NCBI RefSeq assembly: GCF_004027225.2
Contig: NC_044288.2
Span: 3,130,719-3,194,718, forward strand
Direction of reading: 5' to 3'
DNA: 64,000 nt
Origin: Strigops habroptila
Taxonomy: Eukaryota > Chordata > Aves > Psittaciformes > Psittacidae
Made by a program: the position numbers and the translations under genes. Below, one piece after another: positions 12,101 to 24,100 of the stretch (positions are counted from its first letter, which is position 1; each line of letters opens with the position of its first letter). The notes beneath the pieces are model-generated. The model was given only the letters and a program-made list of their open reading frames with translations. It had not been told where the DNA came from and ran no database searches.

Positions 12101-15100
12101 GAGGGGAATGAAGCTCCATGAGCCGCGTTGGTCGGGCTCTATTGAGCTGCTGAGAAAGAGCGTGTGGTCCCAAGCACGGGTTTGGCGCGGTGTGCAAGTG
12201 ATGCTCGTGTTAGCGATGTCAAAAATACATCCCAGGGCTGTGTTTTGGGGGAAGGGAGTGGGAGTTTGGGTCCAAAATGAGCATTTTCTTAAAAAAAATC
12301 TGATTTATTTTGTATTTTCTGCAAGGGAAGCTGGATCTGAACAGAAGCTCCTGTGTTTCTCTCCCACCCCAGAGCAGTTTTCCCTGCAGAGGCAGTGAGC
12401 GGTGCTGGCACAGATCACACAAAGAGCTTTACTACCCCACCCTAGGTGTCAGTCCACCATTTCCAGCTCATTTAAGGCAATTTTGGGTCCGGTGGGCTCC
12501 TAACAACCTTTCTAGGTGTTTTCCGTCCTGGCGATATCTGTTGCATCCAGTGCTGCCACTGGGAAACCTCTGCCATGCACTCCATGAAGATTAATCAGAG
12601 GAAGCTGGAATAATGCAGTTTTTCCTCCCAGTTTGGAAGCTTTTTGGCGAGTAGCATCATCCAGCCTTTAATTTTCCTTCTCCTTCATACATGATTCCAT
12701 GTGTATTTGCTCTGTGTGAGGTGAGGGTGTCGTGGGAATCTCCTGCCATTGGTGACAGTGTTTAAGAGCCAGAGCTGAGTGTCACAGGAGGAGATGCTTA
12801 TGGAGAGCATGGGGAGGAGGAAGGGGCTGGCACTTAAACCTCCCCGATGTCCTGGCTCTGGCCCAGTGGAAAAACCCGGAGCTGCCAGGTATTTGTTGAT
12901 GAACCGGGATGGTTTTATGCAGCTCTGGTGGGAGCTGCTCCGAGTGAGAGCTTCCCTTTTTTGGAGGTGCTGGGAGACACATCTGAGTGTCCCCATCCAT
13001 GGCTTTGGGGTGCTTTGGTCCTCAGCTGGCATCACTGCTCCCTTTGGCACCACCTCCTCCAGGATAAATCATAGAGTCAGATTGGTTTGTGTTGGAAGGG
13101 ACCTTAAACTCACCCAGCTCCAACCCGCTGCCACGGGCAGGGACACCTTCCACTAGAGCAGGTTGCTCCAAGCCCCTGTGTCCAACCTGGCCTTGAACAC
13201 TGCCAGGGATGGGGCAGCCACAGCTTCTCTGGGCACCCTGTGCCAGCGCCTCAGCACCCTCACAGGGAAGAACTTCTGCCTAAGATCTAAATAATACAGT
13301 CTATAGAAGCCAGATTTGCAGGGCGATCCCCAACTCCTGAGGCCTGATGAGCTCAGTGCACCCCAGCCCGGGCAGTCTGCTTGGTGCCAGCAGGCTGCAA
13401 CCTGGAGCATCCACTCATTCTACTCCCACAGCACCGATGAGCACTAATTAAGCCCTAATTAGCCATCAGTGGTTACAAGTGGGTGCCCTGCCAGTGTGCA
13501 CAGGTCATATCCTGTGCTGCTGTTGCATCCATCAAAGGGTGATCACAACCATCCCATGCAAACCTGGGCAGGGCGGATCCTGGTGTTAATTAGCCTGATG
13601 TTAATTAGGGAGTGTGCTGCTATATATTTGCTGATGGGGAAATCAGGGTGTTGAATGAGGACCTGATTCAACCAGAGGCATCAAGTGGAATGAGCTGGGA
13701 TGAAATAGGCTCCTGTGCTGGGTTTAGTGGCTGTGGGGCATCACCATCCCACCAGGCTCTCTGGGTACCCACTGGAGATGCTGGAGCTGCCCTGGGCTGG
13801 GATGTTCTGGTGAGTGGAGCTGCCCGGATGCAGTTCCCAGCCTCTGTGATGGGTTGTTTCTGTTTACCAAAGTTTGGGCTCGCTTTGGAGACAACCAACC
13901 TCAAGCTGTGTCTGTAGCATCTGAAACAAGACCCACAAACAGGCTGCAAAGTGGGCATTTTTGGTTGATATGAGGAGAAGGGGATGAAGAAGCCTTGCTG
14001 GGCTCTGCATGCAGCAATCCAGCTTCAAACATGCTCTGATCCAAGAGGAAATTGGAATTATATTAGCTGTAAAGGGAAGGCAACAGGCAGGGTCTGAAGG
14101 AAGCAATAGCTTCGTGTCCTGCCTCCCTCCCACCAGAGGGGAGAGAGGCTTCGGGTCAAAATAGTGACTTTTTGGGGCTATCTCCTCAGGGTGCTCCCTT
14201 CTAGCCCTTGGGCACTTGGGTTTTGTGCTGAGCTAAAAGGACCAGGAAAGGGACTGGGGGGGATGAGCCCCGAGGGCTCCTCTGTGTGACCGACACAATA
14301 TTTGGTAAAATGAGTGTTTCTGGTTTGGTTTTGTGTTGTTTCTTTTCCAAGGAGCTTTTTGGCTGCTGGTCCCACCAGCCTGGTGTGATGCTGAGGATGT
14401 GGCTGGAGCCATCCTGGCTGTAAAGCACCCAGTGGTACAGGAGAGGGTCCCAGGAACCCAAATGTGGGTTTTTCCTTGTGACCCAGCTCCAAATTCCCCC
14501 GTTGGCTCTTGTCAGCTCCAGTGGGAGCAAAGAATGCATCTACAGCAATTCCCAAGGGCTGTGCATCCCAGTGCTGTAACCCCTGCATGAAAAGCATGAC
14601 TGAATCAATGCCGGGCAGCTTCATAATGCTGCAACAGGGAAGGGATCCGTTGCTTTCCATGGGGCAAGATTGGAGGGCAAAGCCACCATGCTCCCAACCT
14701 GCCCCTCATCCCATCCTCATGCCAGTGGGGTTTTGCATCCCTGGCTCAGGAAATGGAAGCCACATCCCCCTCCCTATCCCACTCCCCCCTTATTTTCCTT
14801 CCTCCAGCCAGAGCCTTCTGCCTGATGGGCTGTATTAAAGCCAGGACGTGAGCAGGACAAGCTGCCAGCAATTAGGCTGGGCCCTCCCCCAGCAGTGTGA
14901 GAGGAGCAGGGCTGGGGCCAGGGTTTGGGGAGAAGGGACCATTTCCTCCCTCTTGCTCTGCTTTGGATGCTCAGAGCAGGTGAGGGGCCGTGTGGGGCGA
15001 GTTTCCCATCCCATGGGAAATGCTTTTGGTGATGTGGGTTGGGTTGAGTGCCTGGGTTTTTGGATAGGAGCCTCAGCTCTGTGGCTTGTCCTCTTTGCTC

Positions 15101-18100
15101 CAGATTTGGCCTAAACCCTCCAAATTGGGTGCCGGAGAGGGACTCCGCATCAGATACTGTAGGGACAGGCCAAGGGGAATGGCTTTAACCTGCCAGAGGG
15201 GAGATTGAGATGAGCTCTGAGGCAGAAGCTCTTCCCTGTGAGGGTGCTGAGGCGCTGGCACAGACTTTTCCCAGAGAAGCTGTGGCTGCCCCATCCCTGG
15301 CAGTGTTCAAGGCCAGGTTGGACACAGGGGCTTGGAGCAACCTGCTCTAGTGGAAAGTGTCCCTGCCCGTGGCAGGGGTTGGAGCTGGATGAGCTTTAAG
15401 CTCCCTTCCAGCCCAAACCCCTCTGGGATTCTGTGATTCTGATTCTGTGATTCTGAATCTCTCCCCAGCAGTGCAGGGGACCAGTGGTTTTGGGGCCAAT
15501 CTGATGCTCACCCAGCACCCACTCCCCTGCTGCAGGCATGGGCTGGATCCCACCTCTCCCGGTGCAATTCCAGCTGCTGCCAGTGAGTGCAATCAGTTTG
15601 CCTGCAGCTATAAATATCTCAGAGAGCAGCAAAGCTCCCAAAGGGTTTAGGCACTATCTATAGTTTTCTGCAGTGGAAAGGCATCTTATCTTGCATGGGT
15701 GGTGGGATCCCCTTCTAGGAATGGCGGGGAAGGAGATGACACAATGGGGGAGGATGATGACATTCCATGTGGATATGGGACTGGATGCTCTCCCTGAGGC
15801 CAGTGTCCTGGTCCTTTTACACCCTGGCAGCACTGAGTTGCTCTGTTCCAGGTCTTGCTTACGCTGAGCATCAGTAGAAATTGCTGTCTGAGCGTAGAGG
15901 AAAGGAACATAAAACATTTATAGCCCCTGAAAATTGTCAAGGAAAAGTCTGTCTGTTAAAACAGCCGGAACAATTAGAGGGGAAAAAAAGATCACCAACC
16001 CAACAACACACTTTGTGTGTTATTCCAGCTCTTTTCCGAGTGCTTCCCATCCTTGGCTGGGGCTGTAGGCTCCCCACCTTCTGCTCTCCCACCAGTGTGG
16101 GTCTGGAGGATGGGACAAGGTCTAACCCCCCTCCCATAATCAGGAGAACCAAACCTCATCCATCTCCAGCCCCTGCCACGGGCAGGGACACCTTCCACTA
16201 GAGCAGGTTGCTCCAAGCCCCTGTGTCCAACCTGGCCTTGAACACTGCCAGGGATGGGGCAGCCACAGCTTCTCTGGGCACCCTGTGCCAGCGCCTCAGC
16301 ACCCTCACAGGGAAGAGCTTCTGCCTCAGAGCTCATCTCAATCTCCCCTCTGGCAGGTTAAAGCCATTCCCCCTTGTCCTGTCCCTACAGGCCTTTGTCG
16401 AAAGTCTTGACTTAAAATGAAAGGGCACCAAGAAGTTAACTGGGTTCCTTCTTCTTTCTGGTGTTTGCAGCGGTGCTGGAGCAGGGTCGGTGCTGTCTGA
16501 ATGTCTCTGCATGTTGTTAATTAAGGAAGCTCCGAGCTTGAACTTCCCCAAGTGCGGAGGGATTTATGGTGTGTGAATGGGTCCTTCCCCTTCTCGGGCT
16601 GTGGTGGGGGTGAGGATGGGGTAGGAGGTGAGGGTAAACAGCCGCTCCCACAGAAACAGGCCAAATCCTGCCGTAAGGGGAATTTCAATGGTACTTTGAT
16701 GCAGTGTCTTCCAGGGGAAAACGATCCCCATTTCTCCAGTGGGCAGCAGGGCTCAAGGGTCAAGCCCATCTGCTCAAGCCTTGCACTTCCCTGCCTAAAA
16801 ACCAGTGCGTTGGGAGTTTCATGACTCCTTCTTTCCTTCTGCAAAGGTTTTAACCTGGCTGAGGACCAGAGCTGCTGCTTTGAGGCAGGAAGATGGAGGT
16901 TGGGGTTCTACTGGGGTTATGGTCCAGCACTGAGCATGGGCTGGGGCTCTGCCTGCTGCAGCATCACCACAGCATCTTGCATTACCAAAGGTTTTGGGGA
17001 GTGGGGCTTGTTATGGCAAAGGGCTCCAAGGGTTTGCCCACCCGAGATGGGTGGCTCTGGGCACAGCATGGCTTGAGCCTTGCTTGTAGGAGAAAGAGGA
17101 AAGAAAACCCCAAGAGGGGAAATCCGAGGAGGAAGAGCAGGTCTGGGTGACCCGGCCAGGAGGGTGCTGGGGCACAGCGGGTCCTGCTGCAGCGGGGTGG
17201 GGGGGATCTGGAAAACCACCTTTTCCTGGAGCTGATGGTTCCACTGAGGGTAGGAAAGGGGGATAATAAAAAGAACCTGTTGTGAGGAGAAGGTGGCCTG
17301 GTTTGACTTGAAAACAAAGTGGCAGTTGGTGTTTCAGGCTAATAAATGGCTTGATTTTATGGTTGCTTTTGCAAGGACATGCCTTTCTGATGCCATCACC
17401 CCAGCAGTGAAACCTAGAACGAAACATCTTCCTCTTTTGTGAAATTGAAAGTTTGGGTCCATTTATTTCCCCCACTGGGCTGTGAGAGCTTCTCAGAGTC
17501 TCATTTTCCAGCTTTCCTGCTGACTTAAGAGCTGGAAATACTTCTCCAAGCATAAGGTGAATCCCTTGATTCGTGGAGCTGAGGTTTAGAGGAAAACATG
17601 GTGCGTGGTGGGAGACGGTCACTGTGTGGAGAGGTTCTTCCTTGCTCTGTATTGATGCCAGAAACATCTCCACAGGGGATAAGCTGGGCATGGGGTGAAA
17701 CAAGCCTCATGGCTTCTCCTGCTGGCATCCTCTGGGATGGAGCTCTCCCTGCTTTATTTTTCTTGATGGCTTTTGGGTTGTGGGTGAGAAGTTGCAGAGC
17801 TTGAAAGGGTGAGGCTGGGTCCTGGGTGTCATTGGGTAGTTTGCCATGGAATGCTAGTATGTTTGACAGTCGCCCCCAGGGATACTGGTACCCATCACTG
17901 CACAGGGATGCTGGTACAATTGACAGTCCTGCTCTGGGCATGCTGCTCTGTTTGGCAGCGCACTGACTACCCACCATTAGAAGAAAGAGGTTTCTCTTCT
18001 TTCTTTTGAGCAACCTGCTCTAGTGGAAGTTGTCTCTGCCCACGGCAGGGGGTTGGAACTAGCTGAGCTTTAAGGTCCCTTCCAACCCAAGTCATTCTAT

Positions 18101-21100
18101 GGTTCTGCAATTCTTCCCCTCTCAACCCTCCCTGGCTGGGCAGAACACTTATCTCTTTCCTTTTGTCTCTTTACCTCATGTTTCCAGCCGTTGGGCACTA
18201 AAGCAAACTGCTCTGGATGGAACAAGAGGCCTCAGATGCAGTGAAACCCGCTCTTGCATTGGCTGGTTGTTCCTCACCTGCTTCCAGGACTATATCCGAG
18301 AGCTGGCTGAGGTTTTATTTTCACTCTACAATAATAAGTTTTTCTCCAGTGGCAGAGGCTGGAAGCCCTGAATAGCTCTGAACAAATAACACAGAACATG
18401 TCAGGAAGGGCTATTTCCACTAGAAACCTAAAGCTGCTTTTAATCTTTACTACTGTGGGAAAGATGGAGCAGAACCCTCCTTCCTGCCTGGGTATTTGCT
18501 GAGCGCTGCCCAGGCTGGGCGAAACAACAGGCTGTGAAATAAGTATCGGCATTCCTCCCCTTGGGAACTCCCTGGTGCCATCCCCAATTCCAACTTGCAA
18601 GCAAACACTGCTGGAATGCCTGTGAGCAGGAAGATGCTCAGCAGCAATGGATTATGTTTGGTTTTTCTTGTGTTAACTCGATGGAAAAAGCCGTGTTTGT
18701 ACAGAAACCAATTAGTTAGTGCAGTCCTTAAGGGAAGGAGCATCCCAGAGGCACCGGTAAAAGCTTCTTGTGTTATGCTCAGTGGTGCAAAAAGGCTTAT
18801 GAACTCAAAAATAGCATGTGCAGGGTGCGTGGGGGTCTCTGTACCATGTGCTCTGTGTTGGAAGAGCCTTGTGCTGGTGGGCTCTGGAGTGGCAGCGAGG
18901 AGCAGGAGATGGAGATGTGAGGAGCTGAGCCCCAGCATGTGACACGTGTGGGAAGCGGGGCCTGAGCTTGCTCAGGGTCCAAAGCAAGTTGCAATGAACG
19001 TGTGGTTAAACCCACCAGCAGCTCCAAGCCCATCAGTCCCTTCCTATAGATCCCGATGCTGGCAGTGCTCCGGAGGTGCCAGCAGCCGCCGCATCCTCCA
19101 GGAGCTGCCAGTTTGGGTGCAAAACCCGGGGTTTGCGTCAAAAGCGGGACTCCCAGCCTATTTCTGCTCTTCCCGAGGGGGTGGGCTGCTCTGGGGGGGC
19201 TGAGCCGAGCCTGCCACAGCCGTGGAATGCACCCACATCCCACCAGGATGCGGGAAAGTAGGTCGTGGCCGCGCTGGCGTGGCGGGCTCCGTCCTACATA
19301 TGGAAATAGGGTCTATTTCTGGCCGCTTGCATGATTGCGGGCTCAGGCGGCTCCGAGCAGCACCTCACCCTCCATCGGCTCATCCCAGTGGTGCTGGGGC
19401 CCTGTGCCTGTGTCCAGTCCTGTTTCCACCTCTGGCGTGAGCAGCGGATGCTCGTGGGTCTGTGGTTTTGGGATGAAGCTTTGGGCTTGCCTCCTGCTCC
19501 AACCAGCACATCCCCCTGCTCCTGGGATGGATGCTGAGCTCCATCCCTGCCTGCACCGGGCAATTGGGGCAGCAGTTCCTGGAGGATCCCAACCCAGCTC
19601 CCTGCTTCCTGATGTTTTGGGGTTTTTTAGTTCCTCTTAGTGATAAGGCAGGAAAATCCCATTGAAGCTGCATTTGTGAAGCATGAAGCTTGTCTGGGAT
19701 GAGATGGAGCATCTCTCTTCTCTCTCCATCCCCATCAAAGGGCTGGGTCTCCCTCCAATGCTTCCCCTTTAACCCAGCTCTGGATTACTCCAGCTAATCT
19801 CCTCCAGGCTGGAGTCCCTCTGGAGATTGCGGCACGTTTGCATTTGGCAAGCACAGCATCTTAATCAACATCCATTACAATTTCCATGACAACTACAGGG
19901 AAGGTGGGCAGCAACTCCTTCCACTGAGCACACACCAGCTTGCAAACACCCCAGCCTAGCGGTCAGCAACGCGCCACCCTTGATTCGTTATTCCTAATTA
20001 AATGCCATAAGGAAAAGGGCTGCGTGGGAAAAGGGGTCCTTCGTTTTCTCATCAGTGGTTTGGGGGACGTGCTGGTGGGGAGGAGGAGTCGATATTAATC
20101 TCCAGCTGCCTGCAAGAGGCTTTAATATATTCCCAATTAATCATTATTAGGAGGTTCATTAACTGTGGCTCAATGTGAGAAGGGATTGGGAGGGGCAAGA
20201 CAGCTCCAAGAACTGAACTGCAGCAGTTTTAGGGGCAGGTAGGTGATGGGTTTCATGGCATCAGGATAGCAATAGCTTTTCTCCTTCCCGTGCCACTTAA
20301 ACATGGCAGGAATGAAGCATCGCCACAACCTTCCTGTTTTTTCATGCATTTGTTGCCACTTTCATGGATGCTTCCAGCATCCCTAAAATGATGCTGCGAA
20401 TAGGGAAACTGAGGCAACGGATGGGAGGGAGAGGAGGTGGGAGAAGGGGATGGTTTGTAGGGCTGGAGAATCCTCCCTTTAAGAGCAAAGGGGCTGAGAT
20501 CTGCCCCTATAGCCATCCTCTCCTCACCCCAGCCCATCCTCAGAGGCTCAGCATTCCCCTCGCCACCTTAATGGCCACAATTAAACCAATCCTGGGAAAT
20601 GAAGTGGCGTTTGAAAAACAAAATAAGATTAAAAAATCCCACAATTGCTTTTTGTGGTCATTAAAAGGCTTTTTATTCCTGCAGCTGCCTCTCCTGTGGT
20701 TTCAGTGGAGCATCCCTTGGCATGGTGACAGCACCCTGGCTCACCGAAGCCAGCCCATGCTCCCCAAGGGGCTATTTGGGGGAGTCCAGGTTTCTCCTTT
20801 ACCTCTTTAGGGAGGGAGAAAATAGTTCTGGTACATCTGACCTGTGCCAATATCACCCACAAAGGCACAACTCACTCCATGGTGGTGTTCTCCATGGAGG
20901 GAGTGACCTGGTGGTGGCCCGTGGAAGGAGGAGACATGATGGTGGCCTTGGATAAGGGGGATTTCTGCCTCCTGAGTCACTCTGGCTGGGACAGAGCATC
21001 ATGTGCCTGAAAGCAGAAGAGGTTTTCAGTCTGGCTCATGGTCCTGGGCTGTGTCCCTGTGTCCCCAGATAACCGTGCTGAGCTCATCCCATCTCTGCCG

Positions 21101-24100
21101 GTCCTGGGGAGGGCTGGGCCTGGCTGCTCCCCATGGGAAACCTCATGGAAAAGAGATTTGAGGTGTGGTGCGGCTGGTTCCTGTGTCCCACATCTGTCGG
21201 TGGGTGATTTCTCTTGGCACAGAGGCGTTTCTAGCCCAAACCTTTCCTTCCACAAGCAGCTGTGAGATCATTCTTTTCCTCCCACAGCACAATTAAGCAT
21301 TGTCCTCCCTATTCCACCGAAAATTAAGGAGGGGACATGAGCTAAAACACTGTGATCCCCTTCTCACCATCAAAGGACCCAGGATACGGCTCCACGAGCA
21401 TCCCAAAGCCTTTCCCCCTCTGCAGGGAAGGGTTTTTCCCTGGTAAAGGAGGGGATCTGCCAGGTCATGGGGACCAAATCTACGCTGCTGGTCCCTGCCT
21501 GCATCTCAGTGCTAGGACCAGCCCAGCCTGGTGGATGGGTGGGAGGGCTGGGGCTGCGCTTGGCTGGCTTTTGAAAAGGGTAATTGCTCTTTTCCTTGCC
21601 TTTTCATTGTTAGCAAAGGGCTGTTATCTGAGCAGGCAGGGAACAAGCTGCCGCTTGGCTGGAGGGAGCGTTTCAACGTGCCCGACTGAAATGAGGCTTC
21701 AGGGCAGAGAATTGGGGGACAAAGAAATAATACCCCCATTTTCTTATTTGAGCTATGGAGATCCAGCCCAAAGCAGGAGCTAGAGCTGGCCTTGTGTTGC
21801 TTGGGAAGGGTGAGGAAGGGTGTAAAGAGGCTCCTGGGAGCCCTGTGAACCCAAATGCTTCTCCTGGGTGTTCATCTGGGTGCAAAAGAGGGTTCTGAAG
21901 GGTCCTGGTGTTGCAGTATGAAGCCTATGATTAGCTCCCTATGTGATGCTGGTGGGAGCAGGGTCTCCCTCTGCTCCGGCTGATGGGTATTTATGCACTG
22001 TTGGGGAGAGCATCTCACTCACCCACTGGCTTTGGCACAACACCCACTGCTCAGCCTGTGCTTCTCCTCCACTGTGCACACAAAGACACCCCAAATACCC
22101 CATTATCCCCATCTGGGAGGCCCGTGGCATCACGCATGGAGCCAGCACAGATGGGGACGTGCCACTAACCCATCTTTGGAGCCCATCTGCTCTGTGTCCT
22201 GGTGCTGACTACGCTTTGCCAAGTGCCCATGATTCACCCGTGCGGGGTATTTTTACCTCCATCGCTCCAGGCTCCCGTGTTGCACGTCTCCTTCCACAAA
22301 TTCCCTTTATTTCCCCTCCTTAACTAATGGAAACCATCCAGGTGTGTAATAATAGCGCCGGGTGACCTGTATTTTGCACACTCTGCATTGTAATTAGGAG
22401 CCAGAGCACAGAGACTGTGTGGAAACCTTTCCTGGCTATAACTAGGGAGAGAAAACCAGGGTGGGGGGTTAATCCATGGTGGGAAATGTAGCAGGAGAGA
22501 GCCTGGATCTGGCCCTGAGGCCTCCCACCCATTTCCAGCAGCTTCCATCTCCCCCGCACCATCCAAGGCACAGATATACCTTGGTTGGTAGGTTTTATAT
22601 ACATATATATATATATGTATATATATATAATGGATATACCTTGGGATATATCTTGCCGGGTAGGTTTTAAGCCTAGAAAGGACCATGCAATCAAGTCAGA
22701 AGGGTTTATACAGCTCCTTCAGGCTTGCTCCAACAGCTCCACATCCTTCTTATGAAGGAAAACACCCCATGGGCATCTCCTGCTTGTGTTTAGGGAAGGT
22801 TTGGACCAGACCCGCCAAAGTTAGGAGTAAGATGGAGAATGAAGGGACCCGTCTCCTCTCCCTCAACAGGGAGCCCTGGGGAGGATGCTCTTGGTTGGGG
22901 ACTGCTCTCAGGTGGCACCTCGGCTCCTGCCTTGCTCTGGCTGGTTAAGCAGTGGCTGTAATTCCCTTTAATCCTCACAGACAGGCTCCCGTGAAGTGCC
23001 GCCGCTTCACCTGCACCACGGACCTTCACCGCGCGCGGCCCCGCACCGGCAGCAGCGCCGGCAATCGGCTTATGGAGATAAAGCCACGGGGACAGGAGGG
23101 ACAAAAGGAGGTGGTGGGGTTTGGCGGGGATGGGGATGAGCCACTGAGGGTCTTGCACTTAGAGGTTGGAGCATCCCAGGGGTCTCACCACTGGGTGACA
23201 CTGGGCAGGTCACCTTGGGGGCTGGATGGCAGCGTTTGTCTGCTCAGGACATGCATGGCCCAAGGAGGCTGGGGTCAGGTGATGGTGGGTGCCAGAGCTA
23301 AAGAGCATCTTGTTTTGGGGTGGGGGAAGCAATCCTGTGCATGTGAGAGGGATCGTGGCAGTTTTGACCTGGCCTTGAAATCCCTGCCCCACCTCACTCC
23401 TGGTACCCAGGGGCTTTTCCCAGAGGGTTTTAGAGCTCACTGGGATGTTGTATGGACAGGAAGGAGCATCACCCAAACCGGGGTGTTAGAGCAGTAGGGA
23501 TGCTCGCTGCCTTCTGCAGCTGAGCAGTTCCCATGTCCCATTGCATGTTCTCACTTCCATGTGCCACATTGAGGTTCTCCAGTGGGGACCCCCAAAATCA
23601 TGTGTCTGTGTGAGGACAAGTGATGCCAAGTGCCCAGCCTGAGCAGTTGTTGAGGAGGGAACCCAGGTGCCCAGGTCACCCTGCACAAGGCAGGCAGGGG
23701 CAGGCACTACTGTGGTCATGGAGAAATAGTGAGAGACACGTCCTACAGCTGGAAAAATCCATGTAATGGGAACCCCGAGTTGGTTGGGATGTGCCGGGAT
23801 AAAGGGGCTGCAGGATGCTGTGCAAACCCATCGCTGCTGATGCTAAAGGTTGGGTTAGCTCAGTGCATCGAGAACCAGAGCTGTGGAACCAACCCTGATC
23901 GGGACAGGAGAGGCAGAGCCTGGCTGTGGGGTCCCTCCTGACCCCATTGCTCCGATTAGTGCAGCCAGTGCTGATTCCCAAGAAACATTCCTCATTTGTG
24001 GGTCCTCCACATTATTTGTCCTGCTCCCACCCCTGCAGCAGCCTGGCATCGTGCTGCTCCACTGCCACAAGCCCCACACACAGCTTTGGGCAGAGATTAG

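Larger units (their letters stand above)
6860..13066 (+). other. SDC3: SDC3 intron 1, 5' segment
   Basis: This is about 6.2 kb of single-copy-looking intronic sequence without a recognisable gene or CR1 copy. It holds an 11-base tandem repeat at 7381, a short TCC-rich patch near 9,165, and a direct repeat around TTAATTA at 9,470-9,504. All open frames look incidental. Confidence 0.6.
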
